Shown piece by piece: positions 36,507 to 45,777 of a DNA stretch of 64,000 nt. Location of the stretch: positions 124,001-188,000 of the forward strand of contig NZ_AP025460.1 in the NCBI RefSeq assembly GCF_024347315.1. The letters are read 5' to 3'. How positions within the stretch are numbered: position 1 is the first letter of the stretch; each line of letters opens with the position of its first letter. The notes below the pieces were generated by a model that saw only the letters and a program-made list of their open reading frames with translations, had not been told where the DNA came from and made no database searches. The stretch comes from Vibrio atlanticus (GTDB taxonomy: Bacteria; Pseudomonadota; Gammaproteobacteria; Enterobacterales; Vibrionaceae). Position numbers and translations under genes: made by a program.

Positions 36507-37451
36507 ATGGATTTGAAACTTTATCAATACCTTAACGAACGGAATCTAAACTTCAAAAGCCTTCTTGAAGCTACTCCGTCTAAACACTATAAGGTTTATA
36601 AGATCCCAAAAAAGCGCCTAGGTTTTAGAACCATTGCGCAACCCACGCCTGCCGTAAAAATTATCCAAAAAGAAATAGTAGATTACCTAACGCCTAAAGT
36701 ATCGATACATACTTCTGCAACAGCTTACGTTCCCGGAAGAAGTGTTAAGGATAATGCTCTTGTACATGTTAAGTCCAACTTCTTGCTTAAGGTCGACTTA
36801 GAAAATTTCTTTAATAACATCACACCTAAAATGCTATTTAAGTCATTGAAAAAACAGGGTATTGTTGTTTCCGGGGTGGATCTTATTGTATTGCAGCAAT
36901 TTTTATTTTGGAACATTAGTAAGAAAAGAAGTGGAAAGCTAGCTTTAAGTGTAGGAGCTCCAAGTTCACCTTTTGTGTCAAATGTGGTTATGCTTTCTTT
37001 TGATGAGAGAATGACCAAACTATGTAGGAAGTCAGGAATAAACTATAGTCGTTATGCTGATGACTTGACTTTCTCTACGACCCAGAAAGGGCTTCTCTTT
37101 GAGCATTTATTTGTTGTACGAAAGGCACTGAAGAAAGAGTTTGGTGCAAGGCTAGTTTTGAATGAGTCCAAAACCGTTTTCTCCTCTAAAGCGCATAATA
37201 GACATGTGACCGGGATAACTTTAACTAACAATAACAAAATCTCACTAGGTAGAGAGAGAAAGCGATACATCTCAGCTTTAGTTCATAAGTTTAAGCTTGG
37301 TTTGCTAGATGTAGAAGACACCCTCCATCTACAAGGACTCATATCGTATGCAAATCATATAGAAGCGAGCTTTGTTCAAAAAATGTCAATCAAATATGGT
37401 GATAATGTTTTGACTGAAATCATCAAATATTCTGGAGAGAATGATGTCTAG
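36507..37451 (+). CDS. Retron reverse transcriptase
   Basis: The 314-residue enzyme copies the msd part of the RNA into single-stranded DNA, primed from the 2'-OH of the branching G. Retron-specific marks are NAXXH as NALVH (residues 83-87) and VTG (234-236, HVTGITLT). Polymerase motifs are KVDLENFF with Asp97, the GAPSSP motif (150-155) and YADD (183-186) with two catalytic Asp residues. The basic C-terminus with RERKRYISALVHKFK recognises msr. The size fits retron RTs. It overlaps the ATPase gene and forms one operon with it and the HNH gene. Confidence 0.96.
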   Translation: MDLKLYQYLNERNLNFKSLLEATPSKHYKVYKIPKKRLGFRTIAQPTPAVKIIQKEIVDYLTPKVSIHTSATAYVPGRSVKDNALVHVKSNFLLKVDLENFFNNITPKMLFKSLKKQGIVVSGVDLIVLQQFLFWNISKKRSGKLALSVGAPSSPFVSNVVMLSFDERMTKLCRKSGINYSRYADDLTFSTTQKGLLFEHLFVVRKALKKEFGARLVLNESKTVFSSKAHNRHVTGITLTNNNKISLGRERKRYISALVHKFKLGLLDVEDTLHLQGLISYANHIEASFVQKMSIKYGDNVLTEIIKYSGENDV

Positions 37452-39069
37452 CACGCTAAGTCGGCAAATTAAGCAGGTTATGTCTAAATCAGAGTCTGGT
37501 AGCTTCGCAGCTTCAGCGCAGCTAGTTGAAATTTTTGAAGGTGGTTTGATGGGAGCCCCTATTGATGAATCTAAAGTTCAACACTACCGTCTTAAGTGTG
37601 CAGAACAATTAGCAAGTGCTAGTTTGAGGCTTTCTTCAATTAAACTCATTGATTATCGTGGGTTTTCAAACATTGAAATCCCCTTTAATAAAAAATCAAA
37701 TACGATTGTTATTATTGGAAACAATGGTAGCGGTAAGTCGAGTGTACTGAACGCTATTCAAAAATCTTTAACGCACTTTGTATCTCGATTATCCACAAGA
37801 TCTTACAATGGTGATCAGTTGGATGAGTTTGATATAGCTGTCGGTGCTAACTACGCAACTGTTATTCCAGAGTTTCAAGTTGATGGAACTAATTTTAGCT
37901 TTGAGTTATCTCAAAGTAGACCAATGCTCGAGCCTAAGAAAAAAAGTAAGTTCAAAGAGCTAAATGACATCGGGAACTTGTATCGACTTGCTAATACTGT
38001 GAATGAAGACCTTTCATTTCCACTTTTGGCGAGTTACACCGTAGAAAGAGCTAACGATGTTACGACCAAAGATATAGAAGAATCTGAAGAGATTCTGAGT
38101 AACCAAACTTGGGATAAGTCGAAAGCATATAGTAAGAGTTTGACAGGTAAAGCTGACTTTAAGTTGTTTTTTCGATGGTTTAAGGAGCAGGTTGAGTCGG
38201 AAAATGAGGAAGGTAGTGAAGTTAGGGTTATAAAGGCCAAAATTGAATCTAAAGAGGATGAGATAAATAGCAAATTAATGACCTCGATTCTATCAGACCC
38301 TAAGACTGCGGCTGTGGGAGAAGGATTAATAATGCAATATCGAGAGCAGATAAACATCCTTCAAGAAGAGCTCAATCAAAAATCCAACATTGGTAACAAA
38401 GCGCTAGATAGTGTTAGAAATGCTGTCTATAAGTTCCTTCCTGGGTTTTCCGACTTAAAACTCAAAAGAGCGCCATTAGATATGGTTATCAATAAAGATG
38501 GTCAGGAATTTAGTGTGTTGCAATTGTCACAAGGTGAAAAAAGCCTTTTGGCTCTAGTTGCCGATATTTCTAGAAGATTGACAATGTTGAACCCTTTGCT
38601 AAGCAATCCTTTAGAGGGTAGTGGATTAGTACTAATTGACGAAGTAGATCTTCACCTCCACCCTTCTTGGCAACAGAAAGTTATTCAACGTTTAGAGAAT
38701 ACTTTTCCTAATATTCAATTCATAGTTACAACTCATAGCCCTCAGGTATGTCATACACTGGATAGCGATAATATATGGTTACTGAAAGATGGTAAAAAAT
38801 TTAAAGCTCCTAAAGGGGTTAGAGGTGCTATATCTTCATGGGTATTGAGAAACCTTTTTTATGTAGAAGAGCGGCCACCTGAAGATGAAATAACTCAACT
38901 ACTTAGTAGATATAAAAAGTTGGTTTATGCTGATAGGTATAATACTGAAGATGCTAGAAGTATGAGAAAAGTGCTAATCGATAACTTTGGTAAAGATTAC
39001 GATACCATCATTGAACTAGACCTTTATATTGAGAACAAAGAGTGGGAGCAAGAGTTTGAGGACGATTAA
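37444..39069 (+). CDS. ptuA: PtuA-like ATPase of the retron defence system
   Basis: This 541-residue ABC-type/SMC-like ATPase has Walker A IGNNGSGKS, signature LSQGEKSLLALVADI, Walker B GLVLIDEVDLHLHP and the His switch VTTHSPQ. A long insert (about residues 200-315) with QVESENEEGSEVRVIKAKIESKEDEI is likely a coiled coil. Together with an HNH nuclease it matches PtuA of the Septu system, which in type I-A retrons (Ec78, Vc95) is joined to an RT. I use the second of two adjacent ATGs because GGAG is 6 nt upstream. It overlaps the RT gene by 8 bp. Confidence 0.92.
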   Translation: MSSTLSRQIKQVMSKSESGSFAASAQLVEIFEGGLMGAPIDESKVQHYRLKCAEQLASASLRLSSIKLIDYRGFSNIEIPFNKKSNTIVIIGNNGSGKSSVLNAIQKSLTHFVSRLSTRSYNGDQLDEFDIAVGANYATVIPEFQVDGTNFSFELSQSRPMLEPKKKSKFKELNDIGNLYRLANTVNEDLSFPLLASYTVERANDVTTKDIEESEEILSNQTWDKSKAYSKSLTGKADFKLFFRWFKEQVESENEEGSEVRVIKAKIESKEDEINSKLMTSILSDPKTAAVGEGLIMQYREQINILQEELNQKSNIGNKALDSVRNAVYKFLPGFSDLKLKRAPLDMVINKDGQEFSVLQLSQGEKSLLALVADISRRLTMLNPLLSNPLEGSGLVLIDEVDLHLHPSWQQKVIQRLENTFPNIQFIVTTHSPQVCHTLDSDNIWLLKDGKKFKAPKGVRGAISSWVLRNLFYVEERPPEDEITQLLSRYKKLVYADRYNTEDARSMRKVLIDNFGKDYDTIIELDLYIENKEWEQEFEDD

Positions 39070-39829
39070 TAAATCTACTGATGACAATATGCTCACTGAC
39101 TATGCTTCTGAATTCCCCAATGCTGAATGGGACGACTTTAGAACACACAATAATGGTGAATCGTATACTGTTATTAAAAACCTAATTTTCTTAGAGCAAT
39201 ATGAAATATGTGCGTATTGCGAAATTAGTTTAAAAGATGAAGAACCTCATAATAAAAGAGTAGAGCATTTTAGATCTAAATCGGACCATTCCACTACGCA
39301 TAACGTTCATTTAGACTGGTTTAACCTTATAGGTGTCTGTTTAGGCGGAACAGACTATAAAAATAGAGAGAAATACGATCTTCCCGAGAACTTAAGTTGT
39401 GATTCCCACAAGTCACATTTTGAAGGTGTAAAAAAAGTCACAGATAAAGATTGGAATGGGAAAGTACTTTCGCCTTTGAACATGCCTTGTGATCAAGCTT
39501 TGTTTTTTTTTGAAAAGGAATCTGGAAGGTTAATCCCGAATGAAGTCAAATGTAATCAAATCGTAATTGAGGGTAACTTGCATGGTTCTACGTTATTACT
39601 CGTAGAGGAGACAATAAAGGTCTTCAATTTGAATTGTGACCGTCTGAACAAAGCTCGTTTGAAATTATTTCGCCAACTTCAACATAAAATAAAAGAAGCT
39701 CGAAAAAATGGAGATTTGGGAATCATTGAAAGATTTGTTGCTAGTTGGAGGCGAGATTCACCGCTATTTTTTCAAACGAGCAGGGATGCGATACTGTTAG
39801 ATAATAAGATTACAGCACGTTATTTGTGA
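39056..39829 (+). CDS. ptuB: PtuB-like HNH nuclease of the retron defence system
   Basis: The 257-residue protein starts at a TTG with GGAG 7 nt upstream and overlaps the ATPase gene by 14 bp; an ATG at 39029 would add nine residues. The HNH domain has EICAYCEISL (CxxC zinc pair), RVEHFRSKSDH (catalytic His), and NLIGVCLGG followed by SCDSHKSHFEG. PtuB is the nuclease part of Septu. In retron-Septu it is held inactive by the msDNA and is released when a phage disturbs that DNA; which substrate it cuts here is inferred from the Ec78 system. Confidence 0.92.
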   Translation: MRTINKSTDDNMLTDYASEFPNAEWDDFRTHNNGESYTVIKNLIFLEQYEICAYCEISLKDEEPHNKRVEHFRSKSDHSTTHNVHLDWFNLIGVCLGGTDYKNREKYDLPENLSCDSHKSHFEGVKKVTDKDWNGKVLSPLNMPCDQALFFFEKESGRLIPNEVKCNQIVIEGNLHGSTLLLVEETIKVFNLNCDRLNKARLKLFRQLQHKIKEARKNGDLGIIERFVASWRRDSPLFFQTSRDAILLDNKITARYL

Positions 39830-39912
39830 ATGCTATAATCAAATGTCGTTAGTAGCTGAAATCAGTATCTCGTTAACTCTTGTGCGTGACTAATATTTCT
39901 TACACTCTCGAC

Positions 39913-41145
39913 TTAGGCTATATCTGAAACCTGTATTGCTAGTTTTTTTAGTGCTTCTGCTCTCTCACTAAAATAGTCATAATGGTCATATACACTTTCT
40001 ACACCTTTGAGTTTGTGGTTAAGGCATTTCTCTGCAATATGAGGGAGCACTCTCAATTCTGCTAATAAGCTACGACATGTCCTCCTTAAATCGTGGATAA
40101 CAAAGTGATCAATCCCTTTATTACCGAGTATGTTGGGAAGTTCTCGCTTGGATTTTTTTATGTAACCCTGATTGCCAAATAGTTTTGCTAGAGCATGATT
40201 CAGAGTGTCATCTGAGATATACCCCCGACGTTTACTAAATCTTCTAGAAGGGAATAGGTATTCGGAACCGTTTGCTTTGATTGATAGCTCTCTGAACCAA
40301 GGTAATACTTCTTCAGGTAGTGGGATAGAGATCGCTTTACCTGTTTTAGTCCGCTCCTCTGGGAGATGCCAAGTTTTGGTTTCAAAGTTGAATTCATTCC
40401 ATTTAGCTGCAATTAATTCCCCTTTTCTAATGCCCAGAGTTACAAGTAAGCAGAATGCTAGATAATTATCTCTGTTAAACACATGATGGTTTTCTCTCAT
40501 TGCATTCAGGGTTATCTCAAGTTCCTTAAAAGATAGACTCCTAGATCGAGATTTCTCACTACCTCCTGCATCTCTAATCGATAGCGCACCAGCGGGGTTA
40601 AACTTAATAGCTCCTTCCTTAATCGCTCTATTAAAGATTTGTTTACAGTAGGCGAGAGCATCGTTGGCAATAGAAGGGCGTCCACTCTGGCTAATTTTGT
40701 CGACGATAGCGAGTATATCTAGAGGTTCAACTTTCTTTATCGAGAGATCTCCAATCATAGGGGCGATTTCTTTTTTATACACTCGTCGTGGTATCTGTGG
40801 GTTTTTTAGTTCACGTTCACATATACTTAACCATTTCTCAGCTATGTTGTTCACAGTGATGTAGGTTTTTCGATTCAGACGTTTTTTTTCTGCAAGTGGA
40901 TCTATGCCTTGATTGATTTTTACTCTTGTTTCTGCCGCTTTATCTCTAGCATCTTTAAGGGATATTTCATCAGCCCTGCTTCCATATCTACCAAGAGTGA
41001 ACTCCTTCCTAGTTTTATTGATGCTATACCTCAGAATCCAAAATCCGGTGCCTTCTGCACTAACTCGGAAGTAGAGACCTCTTCCTAAACTCTTTTTAAC
41101 GGGCTTACCGAGTTTTTGAAGTTTTTTTAGTTCAGAATCTTGCAT
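39913..41145 (-). CDS. int: Tyrosine integrase of the island
   Basis: The 410-residue recombinase has an N-terminal arm-binding domain (GRGLYFRVSAEGTGFWILRYSINKTRKEFTLGRYG), a SAM-like core-binding domain and the catalytic domain. The catalytic residues are Arg in TLGIRKGEL, the HxxR pair HDLRRT and the tyrosine in HKLKGVESVYDHYDYF. It lies next to attR and reads away from yicC, as expected for P4-type island integrases. It inserts the element at the 20-bp core in yicC and, with a directionality factor, excises it. Confidence 0.95.
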   Translation of the reverse strand: MQDSELKKLQKLGKPVKKSLGRGLYFRVSAEGTGFWILRYSINKTRKEFTLGRYGSRADEISLKDARDKAAETRVKINQGIDPLAEKKRLNRKTYITVNNIAEKWLSICERELKNPQIPRRVYKKEIAPMIGDLSIKKVEPLDILAIVDKISQSGRPSIANDALAYCKQIFNRAIKEGAIKFNPAGALSIRDAGGSEKSRSRSLSFKELEITLNAMRENHHVFNRDNYLAFCLLVTLGIRKGELIAAKWNEFNFETKTWHLPEERTKTGKAISIPLPEEVLPWFRELSIKANGSEYLFPSRRFSKRRGYISDDTLNHALAKLFGNQGYIKKSKRELPNILGNKGIDHFVIHDLRRTCRSLLAELRVLPHIAEKCLNHKLKGVESVYDHYDYFSERAEALKKLAIQVSDIA

Positions 41146-41264
41146 ATGAGCAACTTATCAATTTGGTGGCAGATATACTAACTGTAGCTGATAACTCTAT
41201 TGCCTGTCACCCAATCTGCCACCATTAAAATGAAATATTAAGAAACTTTGTGAACCGGAATGAA

Positions 41265-41289
41265 AAAGGGATTCAAAAAGAATCCCTTT
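41265..41289 (-). terminator. Island-borne terminator behind yicC
   Basis: AAAGGGATTC (41265-41274) pairs with GAATCCCTTT (41280-41289); on the minus strand T's follow. It lies 40 bp beyond the yicC stop inside the island and substitutes for the terminator now 8.5 kb away. Confidence 0.75.
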
Positions 41290-41329
41290 AAATTAGATGT
41301 TTAGATTTAGTGTGAAGCGTTGTGAAACC

Positions 41330-42196
41330 CTATTCAATGTTCTGGATCTGCTCACGCATCTGTTCGATAAGAACTTTAAGCTCAACGCCCGATGCTGTGA
41401 TGTCTGTGCTGATAGACTTAGATGCTAGCGTGTTTGATTCACGGTTGAACTCTTGCATCATGAAGTCAAGCTTACGGCCACAAGCGCCACCTTTTTTCAA
41501 TACTACATTTGCTTCTTTCACGTGAGAGTCTAGACGGTCTAGCTCTTCTGCTACGTCTGACTTCTGAGCCAGTAGGATAAGCTCTTGTTCAACACGAGAA
41601 CCTTCAAGTTCAATTTTCGCATCTTCAAATTTGGTAAGAAGACGCTCACGTTGCCATTCTAGGATCTCAGGCATGCGTGCACGAACTTTCACGACTTCTT
41701 CAGTGATTGCATCTAAGCGCTGTACGATGAGCGCCTTCATGTTTTCACCTTCACGAGCACGAGCGTCAATGAACTCTGCAATAGCATCGTTGAATGCTTC
41801 CAAAAGATCTTTGTTGATGGCATCCATGTCTTGCTCTGGCGTTTCCATCACGCCAGGCCAATTCATGACTTGGAATGGGTTCAGACGGCTGTCTTCACCT
41901 GTCATCGTCATTACTTGGTTCGCAGCATTGATTACTTGCTGAGCCAAACCTTCGTTAATGCTTAACTCGCCTTTCGCTGCTGGGTTTGCTTCAAAACGTA
42001 GGTTACATTCAACCTTGCCGCGCGCTAGACGCTTACGGAAACGCTCACGTAGGATTGGCTCTAAACCACGGAACTGTTCAGGCATACGGAAGTAAGTTTC
42101 TAGGTAGCGTTGGTTTACACTACGGATTTCCCATACTGCTGTACCCCAATCGCCTTTTACTTCTTTGCGCGCGTACGCGGTCATACTATAAATCAT
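41330..42196 (-). CDS. yicC: YicC-family protein (endoribonuclease-like)
   Basis: YicC is a conserved RNA-associated protein; relatives act as endoribonucleases that affect small RNA turnover. I start at MIYSMTAYARKEVKGDWG, which gives 288 residues (E. coli 287); a longer frame upstream has no homology. The C-terminus EFNRESNTLASKSI...MREQIQNIE is intact. The last codons form the attachment core of the island, and the stop is TAG because the third base comes from the island. It is divergent from rph. Confidence 0.95.
   Translation of the reverse strand: MIYSMTAYARKEVKGDWGTAVWEIRSVNQRYLETYFRMPEQFRGLEPILRERFRKRLARGKVECNLRFEANPAAKGELSINEGLAQQVINAANQVMTMTGEDSRLNPFQVMNWPGVMETPEQDMDAINKDLLEAFNDAIAEFIDARAREGENMKALIVQRLDAITEEVVKVRARMPEILEWQRERLLTKFEDAKIELEGSRVEQELILLAQKSDVAEELDRLDSHVKEANVVLKKGGACGRKLDFMMQEFNRESNTLASKSISTDITASGVELKVLIEQMREQIQNIE
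41331..41350. repeat. attR of the yicC island
   Basis: TATTCAATGTTCTGGATCTG covers the last six sense codons and first two bases of the stop of yicC. It is identical to 32901-32920. Confidence 0.92.
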
Positions 42197-42478
42197 CGAA
42201 TTTTCCTGTCTTTTATCATTCTGAAAATAACGCGCACGCATAGTATCACGATATGGTGTGCTCCCGAAGCTTGTCGATTTTCCGTTATAAATAGCCTTCA
42301 CGGTAAGTATCTTTGAGTCGTAAGTCGCCTTAAGTAGTAGGCCACTTTGAATGGTAAATAGATTTGAAAGATAAACTGCTATATAATCTTGCCCCAATCA
42401 AAACTGTCTCACCCCTTTCTTAGGTGATGCACTCTTTCGATAGTAAATCACTTCAGACTGTTAATAAGGTAGATACCA

Positions 42479-43195
42479 ATGCGTCCAAATGACCGCGCTG
42501 TAGATCAAATTCGTCCAATTAAAATTACTCGTAACTACACTGCTTATGCTGAAGGTTCTGTATTAGTTGAGTTCGGCAACACTAAAGTTCTATGTAATGC
42601 GACGGTAGAAGAAAACGTACCGCGTTGGTTGAAAGGCCAAGGAAAGGGTTGGGTAACGGCTGAATACGGCATGCTTCCACGTGCGACGCACACTCGTAAC
42701 CGTCGTGAAGCGGCGAGCGGTAAGCAAGGTGGTCGTACGATGGAAATCCAACGTCTGATCGCTCGTAGCCTACGTGCTGTTGTTGACTTGAAAGTAATGG
42801 GTGAAATCATGATCACTGTCGATTGTGATGTTATCCAAGCAGACGGCGGTACTCGTACTGCTTCTATCTCAGGTGCAAGCGTTGCAATGGCTGATGCTAT
42901 CAACAGCCTACTAGCAAGCGGCAAACTGAAAAAGAACCCAATGAAAGGCCACGTAGCGGCAGTTTCAGTGGGAATCGTTGGTGCACAAGCACTGTGTGAC
43001 CTTGAGTACGTTGAAGACTCAGCAGCCGATACCGATATGAACGTTGTAATGACGGAAGACGGTAAGATGATTGAGATTCAAGGCACCGCAGAAGGCGAAC
43101 CGTTCAGCCACGAAGAGCTGATGCAGCTTTTAGCCCTGGCGAATAAGGGCATTACCGATATCGTCGAAGCGCAGAAAGCTGCGTTGGCCGACTAG
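42479..43195 (+). CDS. rph: RNase PH
   Basis: RNase PH trims the 3' ends of tRNA precursors with phosphate. The 238-residue protein has [21 protein letters not shown] at the start, the [23 protein letters not shown] stretch and the phosphate/active-site region [19 protein letters not shown]. It is divergent from yicC and upstream of pyrE, from which it is separated by a strong terminator. Confidence 0.96.
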   Translation: MRPNDRAVDQIRPIKITRNYTAYAEGSVLVEFGNTKVLCNATVEENVPRWLKGQGKGWVTAEYGMLPRATHTRNRREAASGKQGGRTMEIQRLIARSLRAVVDLKVMGEIMITVDCDVIQADGGTRTASISGASVAMADAINSLLASGKLKKNPMKGHVAAVSVGIVGAQALCDLEYVEDSAADTDMNVVMTEDGKMIEIQGTAEGEPFSHEELMQLLALANKGITDIVEAQKAALAD

Positions 43196-43202
43196 TTTTT
43201 AG

Positions 43203-43232
43203 ATAGCTCCTTTCACAAGGAGCTATTTTTTT
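43203..43232 (+). terminator. Terminator or attenuator between rph and pyrE
   Basis: ATAGCTCCTT (43203-43212) pairs with AAGGAGCTAT (43217-43226) and seven T's follow. In E. coli the same gap carries the pyrE attenuator, which responds to UTP; here no clear short leader peptide ending at the hairpin is seen other than rph itself, whose stop is 8 bp before the stem. Confidence 0.85.
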
Positions 43233-43301
43233 GTCTGTAAAACCCGAAAGGGTAGTGCAGAGCGTAAGTTAAGTTTTATTGAATAAACGTAGAGGAAGAA
43301 C

Positions 43302-43943
43302 ATGAAAGCATATCAACGTGAATTTATTGAATTTGCACTAGAGAAAGAAGTACTTAAGTTTGGTGAGTTTACTTTAAAGTCTGGCCGTAAGAGCCCTTAC
43401 TTCTTCAATGCTGGATTGTTTAATACAGGTCGCGACTTAGCGCGTTTAGGTCGCTTCTACGCAGCAGCATTGGCAGATTCGGGTATTGAGTTCGATGTAC
43501 TATTTGGCCCTGCATACAAAGGCATCCCAATCGCAACAACAACAGCGGTTGCATTGGCGGATCACCACGATGTGGACACGCCTTACTGCTTCAACCGTAA
43601 AGAAGCGAAGAACCACGGTGAAGGTGGCAACCTAGTGGGTAGCGAACTTGAAGGTCGTATCATGTTAGTGGATGACGTGATCACTGCAGGTACTGCGATC
43701 CGTGAGTCGATGGAAATCATCCAAGCAAACGGCGCTGACTTAGCGGGTGTTCTAGTTGCGATTGACCGTCAAGAGAAGGGCAAAGGTGAGTTGTCTGCGA
43801 TTCAAGAAGTAGAGCGTGACTTCGGTTGTGCAATTATCTCAATCGTTAGCCTGACTGACTTAGTGACTTTTCTTGAAGAGAAAGGCACCGACGCAGTACA
43901 TCTTGAGTCAGTGAAAGCGTACCGAGCTCAATACGGAATCTAA
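43302..43943 (+). CDS. pyrE: Orotate phosphoribosyltransferase
   Basis: PyrE joins orotate and PRPP to make OMP in pyrimidine synthesis. The 213-residue enzyme has the PRPP motif [17 protein letters not shown] and the catalytic loop region [29 protein letters not shown] near the start is typical. It is followed by a strong terminator. Confidence 0.97.
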   Translation: MKAYQREFIEFALEKEVLKFGEFTLKSGRKSPYFFNAGLFNTGRDLARLGRFYAAALADSGIEFDVLFGPAYKGIPIATTTAVALADHHDVDTPYCFNRKEAKNHGEGGNLVGSELEGRIMLVDDVITAGTAIRESMEIIQANGADLAGVLVAIDRQEKGKGELSAIQEVERDFGCAIISIVSLTDLVTFLEEKGTDAVHLESVKAYRAQYGI

Positions 43944-44004
43944 TTCCTAAACTGAAGAAGTTGAACCTAATAGTTTAGTGCCTTAGGTTTAGAGATTAAA
44001 AAGA

Positions 44005-44041
44005 AAAATGCCCGAGAGATGAAACTCTTTCGGGCATTTTT
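44005..44041. terminator. Bidirectional terminator between pyrE and lpxL
   Basis: AAAATGCCCGA pairs with TCGGGCATTTT, with a small bulge in the upper stem (GAG/CTC), and T-runs flank it on both strands. Confidence 0.85.
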
Positions 44042-44075
44042 TTACTTAAATCTTATTGGACAGAACAAGGCTCGC

Positions 44076-45026
44076 TTACTTGTAACGAATGCCTTTTTCC
44101 GCTTCTGGATCTTCCATGGTTTTGAAGCGCTTGTGTAGCCACATCCATTGTTCTGGGGCTCTTAAGATAATCTTCTCAAGATAGCGGTTCATATACGCTG
44201 CTGCCGCTTTTTCATCTTTCTGCGGATAGTTATCTTCGATTGATTCGTCGGCCATGATTTCATATTTTCCGTCGGCATTTCTAAAGCCAGACCCAATAAC
44301 GACCGCGCATCGACTGGTGTAAGCCAAAATGCTGGTTCCAGTGGTGGTGCTTGCATCCTCTACTGCAAAGAAAGGTACGAATACAGATTTATTGCGACCG
44401 TAGTCATGATCAGGGAGATAGAATAGGCGATCTCCGTTACGCAGAACACGTATCATCTTTTTCACATCTTTACGATCGATTGTCTTGTTGCCATTGTGAG
44501 TTCTGCCCCAAAACTGAATGAGATTATATGCTGCATTATTATGCGGACGGTAAACCCCGTATCCCTGAAGTCCAATTATAGCAAAAGCACGTCCGGTAAT
44601 TTCAAGGTTGAGAGCGTGCACACAACAAAGTAGAACGCCTTTGCCATTTTTACTGTGAGCTCTCATTGCAGAGGTATCTTTATCAACCAATAGCATTTTA
44701 AATCGCCACGTAGGCCAAAACCAAGTAATGCCGGTTTCAATCAAGGCTAATCCAGTATTTTTGAAGTTTTCTTTAACTAATTGATTTATTTCTTCTATGG
44801 GCTTTTCAGGGAAGGCCAGCTCCATATTACGAGTTGCAATATCAACCCGTTTTTTACCAAAACGCACGCCTAGTAAGCCAAGTCGCTGCCCTAAGGAGAG
44901 CAACACACGGTAAGGTAGCAGGTTAACAATTAGAGCCAACAACCCAAAGCCTAGCCATACGGGCCAGTATTTAGGGTGAAGCAGTAAGAGTGAAAATTCA
45001 GGCTTATCATATGTGGTTTTGTTCAT
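44076..45026 (-). CDS. lpxL: Lipid A lauroyl-type acyltransferase LpxL
   Basis: This inner-membrane enzyme adds a secondary acyl chain to Kdo2-lipid IVA. The 316-residue protein has one N-terminal membrane helix (about residues 22-40) and the LABLAT fold. The catalytic HX4E motif is VHALNLE; VYRPHNNAAYNLIQFWGRTHN, DRKDVKKMIRVLRNG and YLPDHDYGRNKSVFVPFFAVEDASTTTGTS all match LpxL more than LpxM. It follows slmA on the same strand after 22 bp. Confidence 0.9.
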   Translation of the reverse strand: MNKTTYDKPEFSLLLLHPKYWPVWLGFGLLALIVNLLPYRVLLSLGQRLGLLGVRFGKKRVDIATRNMELAFPEKPIEEINQLVKENFKNTGLALIETGITWFWPTWRFKMLLVDKDTSAMRAHSKNGKGVLLCCVHALNLEITGRAFAIIGLQGYGVYRPHNNAAYNLIQFWGRTHNGNKTIDRKDVKKMIRVLRNGDRLFYLPDHDYGRNKSVFVPFFAVEDASTTTGTSILAYTSRCAVVIGSGFRNADGKYEIMADESIEDNYPQKDEKAAAAYMNRYLEKIILRAPEQWMWLHKRFKTMEDPEAEKGIRYK

Positions 45027-45048
45027 ATATTTGGCTTAATGCTGATTA

Positions 45049-45639
45049 CTATTCGATTTGTGCACTCAGAAGTGCCCAATACTCTTCAAAGTTCGCTGTC
45101 GGTTGATATTTGAAGTCCGAGCGAACAAATCGATTTAAACTTCCTTCAACCTGACCTAACAATTGAGCCGCTAAGATTTTTTCATCAACCGGGAATGACT
45201 TCCCTTCGCGAAGCTTTCTTTCTCGTAGAATTTGACGAAGTTGCGTCTCAATACGTTCGAAAAGCTGATTGATGCGATCGCGTAGGCGTTCATTTTCAAA
45301 CATTAGAGCATGACCAGATAAAATTCGAGTCAGGCCTGGGTTACGTTCTGAGAAAACCAAGATAAGTTGTAGCACTAGGCGTATGCGCTCTAGTGTGTCT
45401 TTCTCTTCATCTAGAATACGGTTGATTCGAGACATCAACGCTTCTTCAATGAACTCGATCAAGCCTTCAAACATGCGAGCTTTGCTTGGGAAGTGGCGGT
45501 ATAACGCAGCTTCAGAAACACCAACTTGCTTGGCCAACTTTACCGTTGTGATACGAGAAGCACCTTCGGTCGATTCCAACATTTGTGCTAGAGCTTGCAG
45601 GATTTCTTCACGACGGTTTGATTTTCGAGTACCGGCCAT
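45049..45639 (-). CDS. slmA: Nucleoid occlusion factor SlmA
   Basis: SlmA is a TetR-type DNA-binding protein that sits at SBS sites on the chromosome and blocks FtsZ ring assembly over DNA. The 196-residue protein has the helix-turn-helix [34 protein letters not shown] and the helical C-terminal dimer domain that ends in [12 protein letters not shown]. It lies downstream of coaBC, as in E. coli and V. cholerae. Confidence 0.96.
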   Translation of the reverse strand: MAGTRKSNRREEILQALAQMLESTEGASRITTVKLAKQVGVSEAALYRHFPSKARMFEGLIEFIEEALMSRINRILDEEKDTLERIRLVLQLILVFSERNPGLTRILSGHALMFENERLRDRINQLFERIETQLRQILRERKLREGKSFPVDEKILAAQLLGQVEGSLNRFVRSDFKYQPTANFEEYWALLSAQIE

Positions 45640-45777
45640 CTATTTACTTCCTTTCCTAAAGATGAGGATTGAGTGAAGAAGGATTATAAACACCATTCAA
45701 TTCTGTTCCTAGTTTTGTAAGACCTAGGTCAACAGAATCGAGAGGTGTCAGCGTATTGTCAGGGTAAAATTGTGCGT

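Larger units (their letters stand above)
32901..41350. mobile_element. 8.45-kb mobilizable genomic island in the 3' end of yicC
   Basis: The element is bounded by identical 20-bp repeats, has its integrase beside the target gene and is visibly more AT-rich than its surroundings. It holds eight other genes: two minus-strand genes with a MobV-like relaxase, a small hypothetical gene, an AlpA-type regulator, a sigma-like regulator, and the three proteins of a retron defence system with its RNA. Insertion into the 3' end of yicC is a known habit of Vibrio mobilizable islands moved by SXT/R391 elements; whether this one uses the same helper is not shown. Confidence 0.93.
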
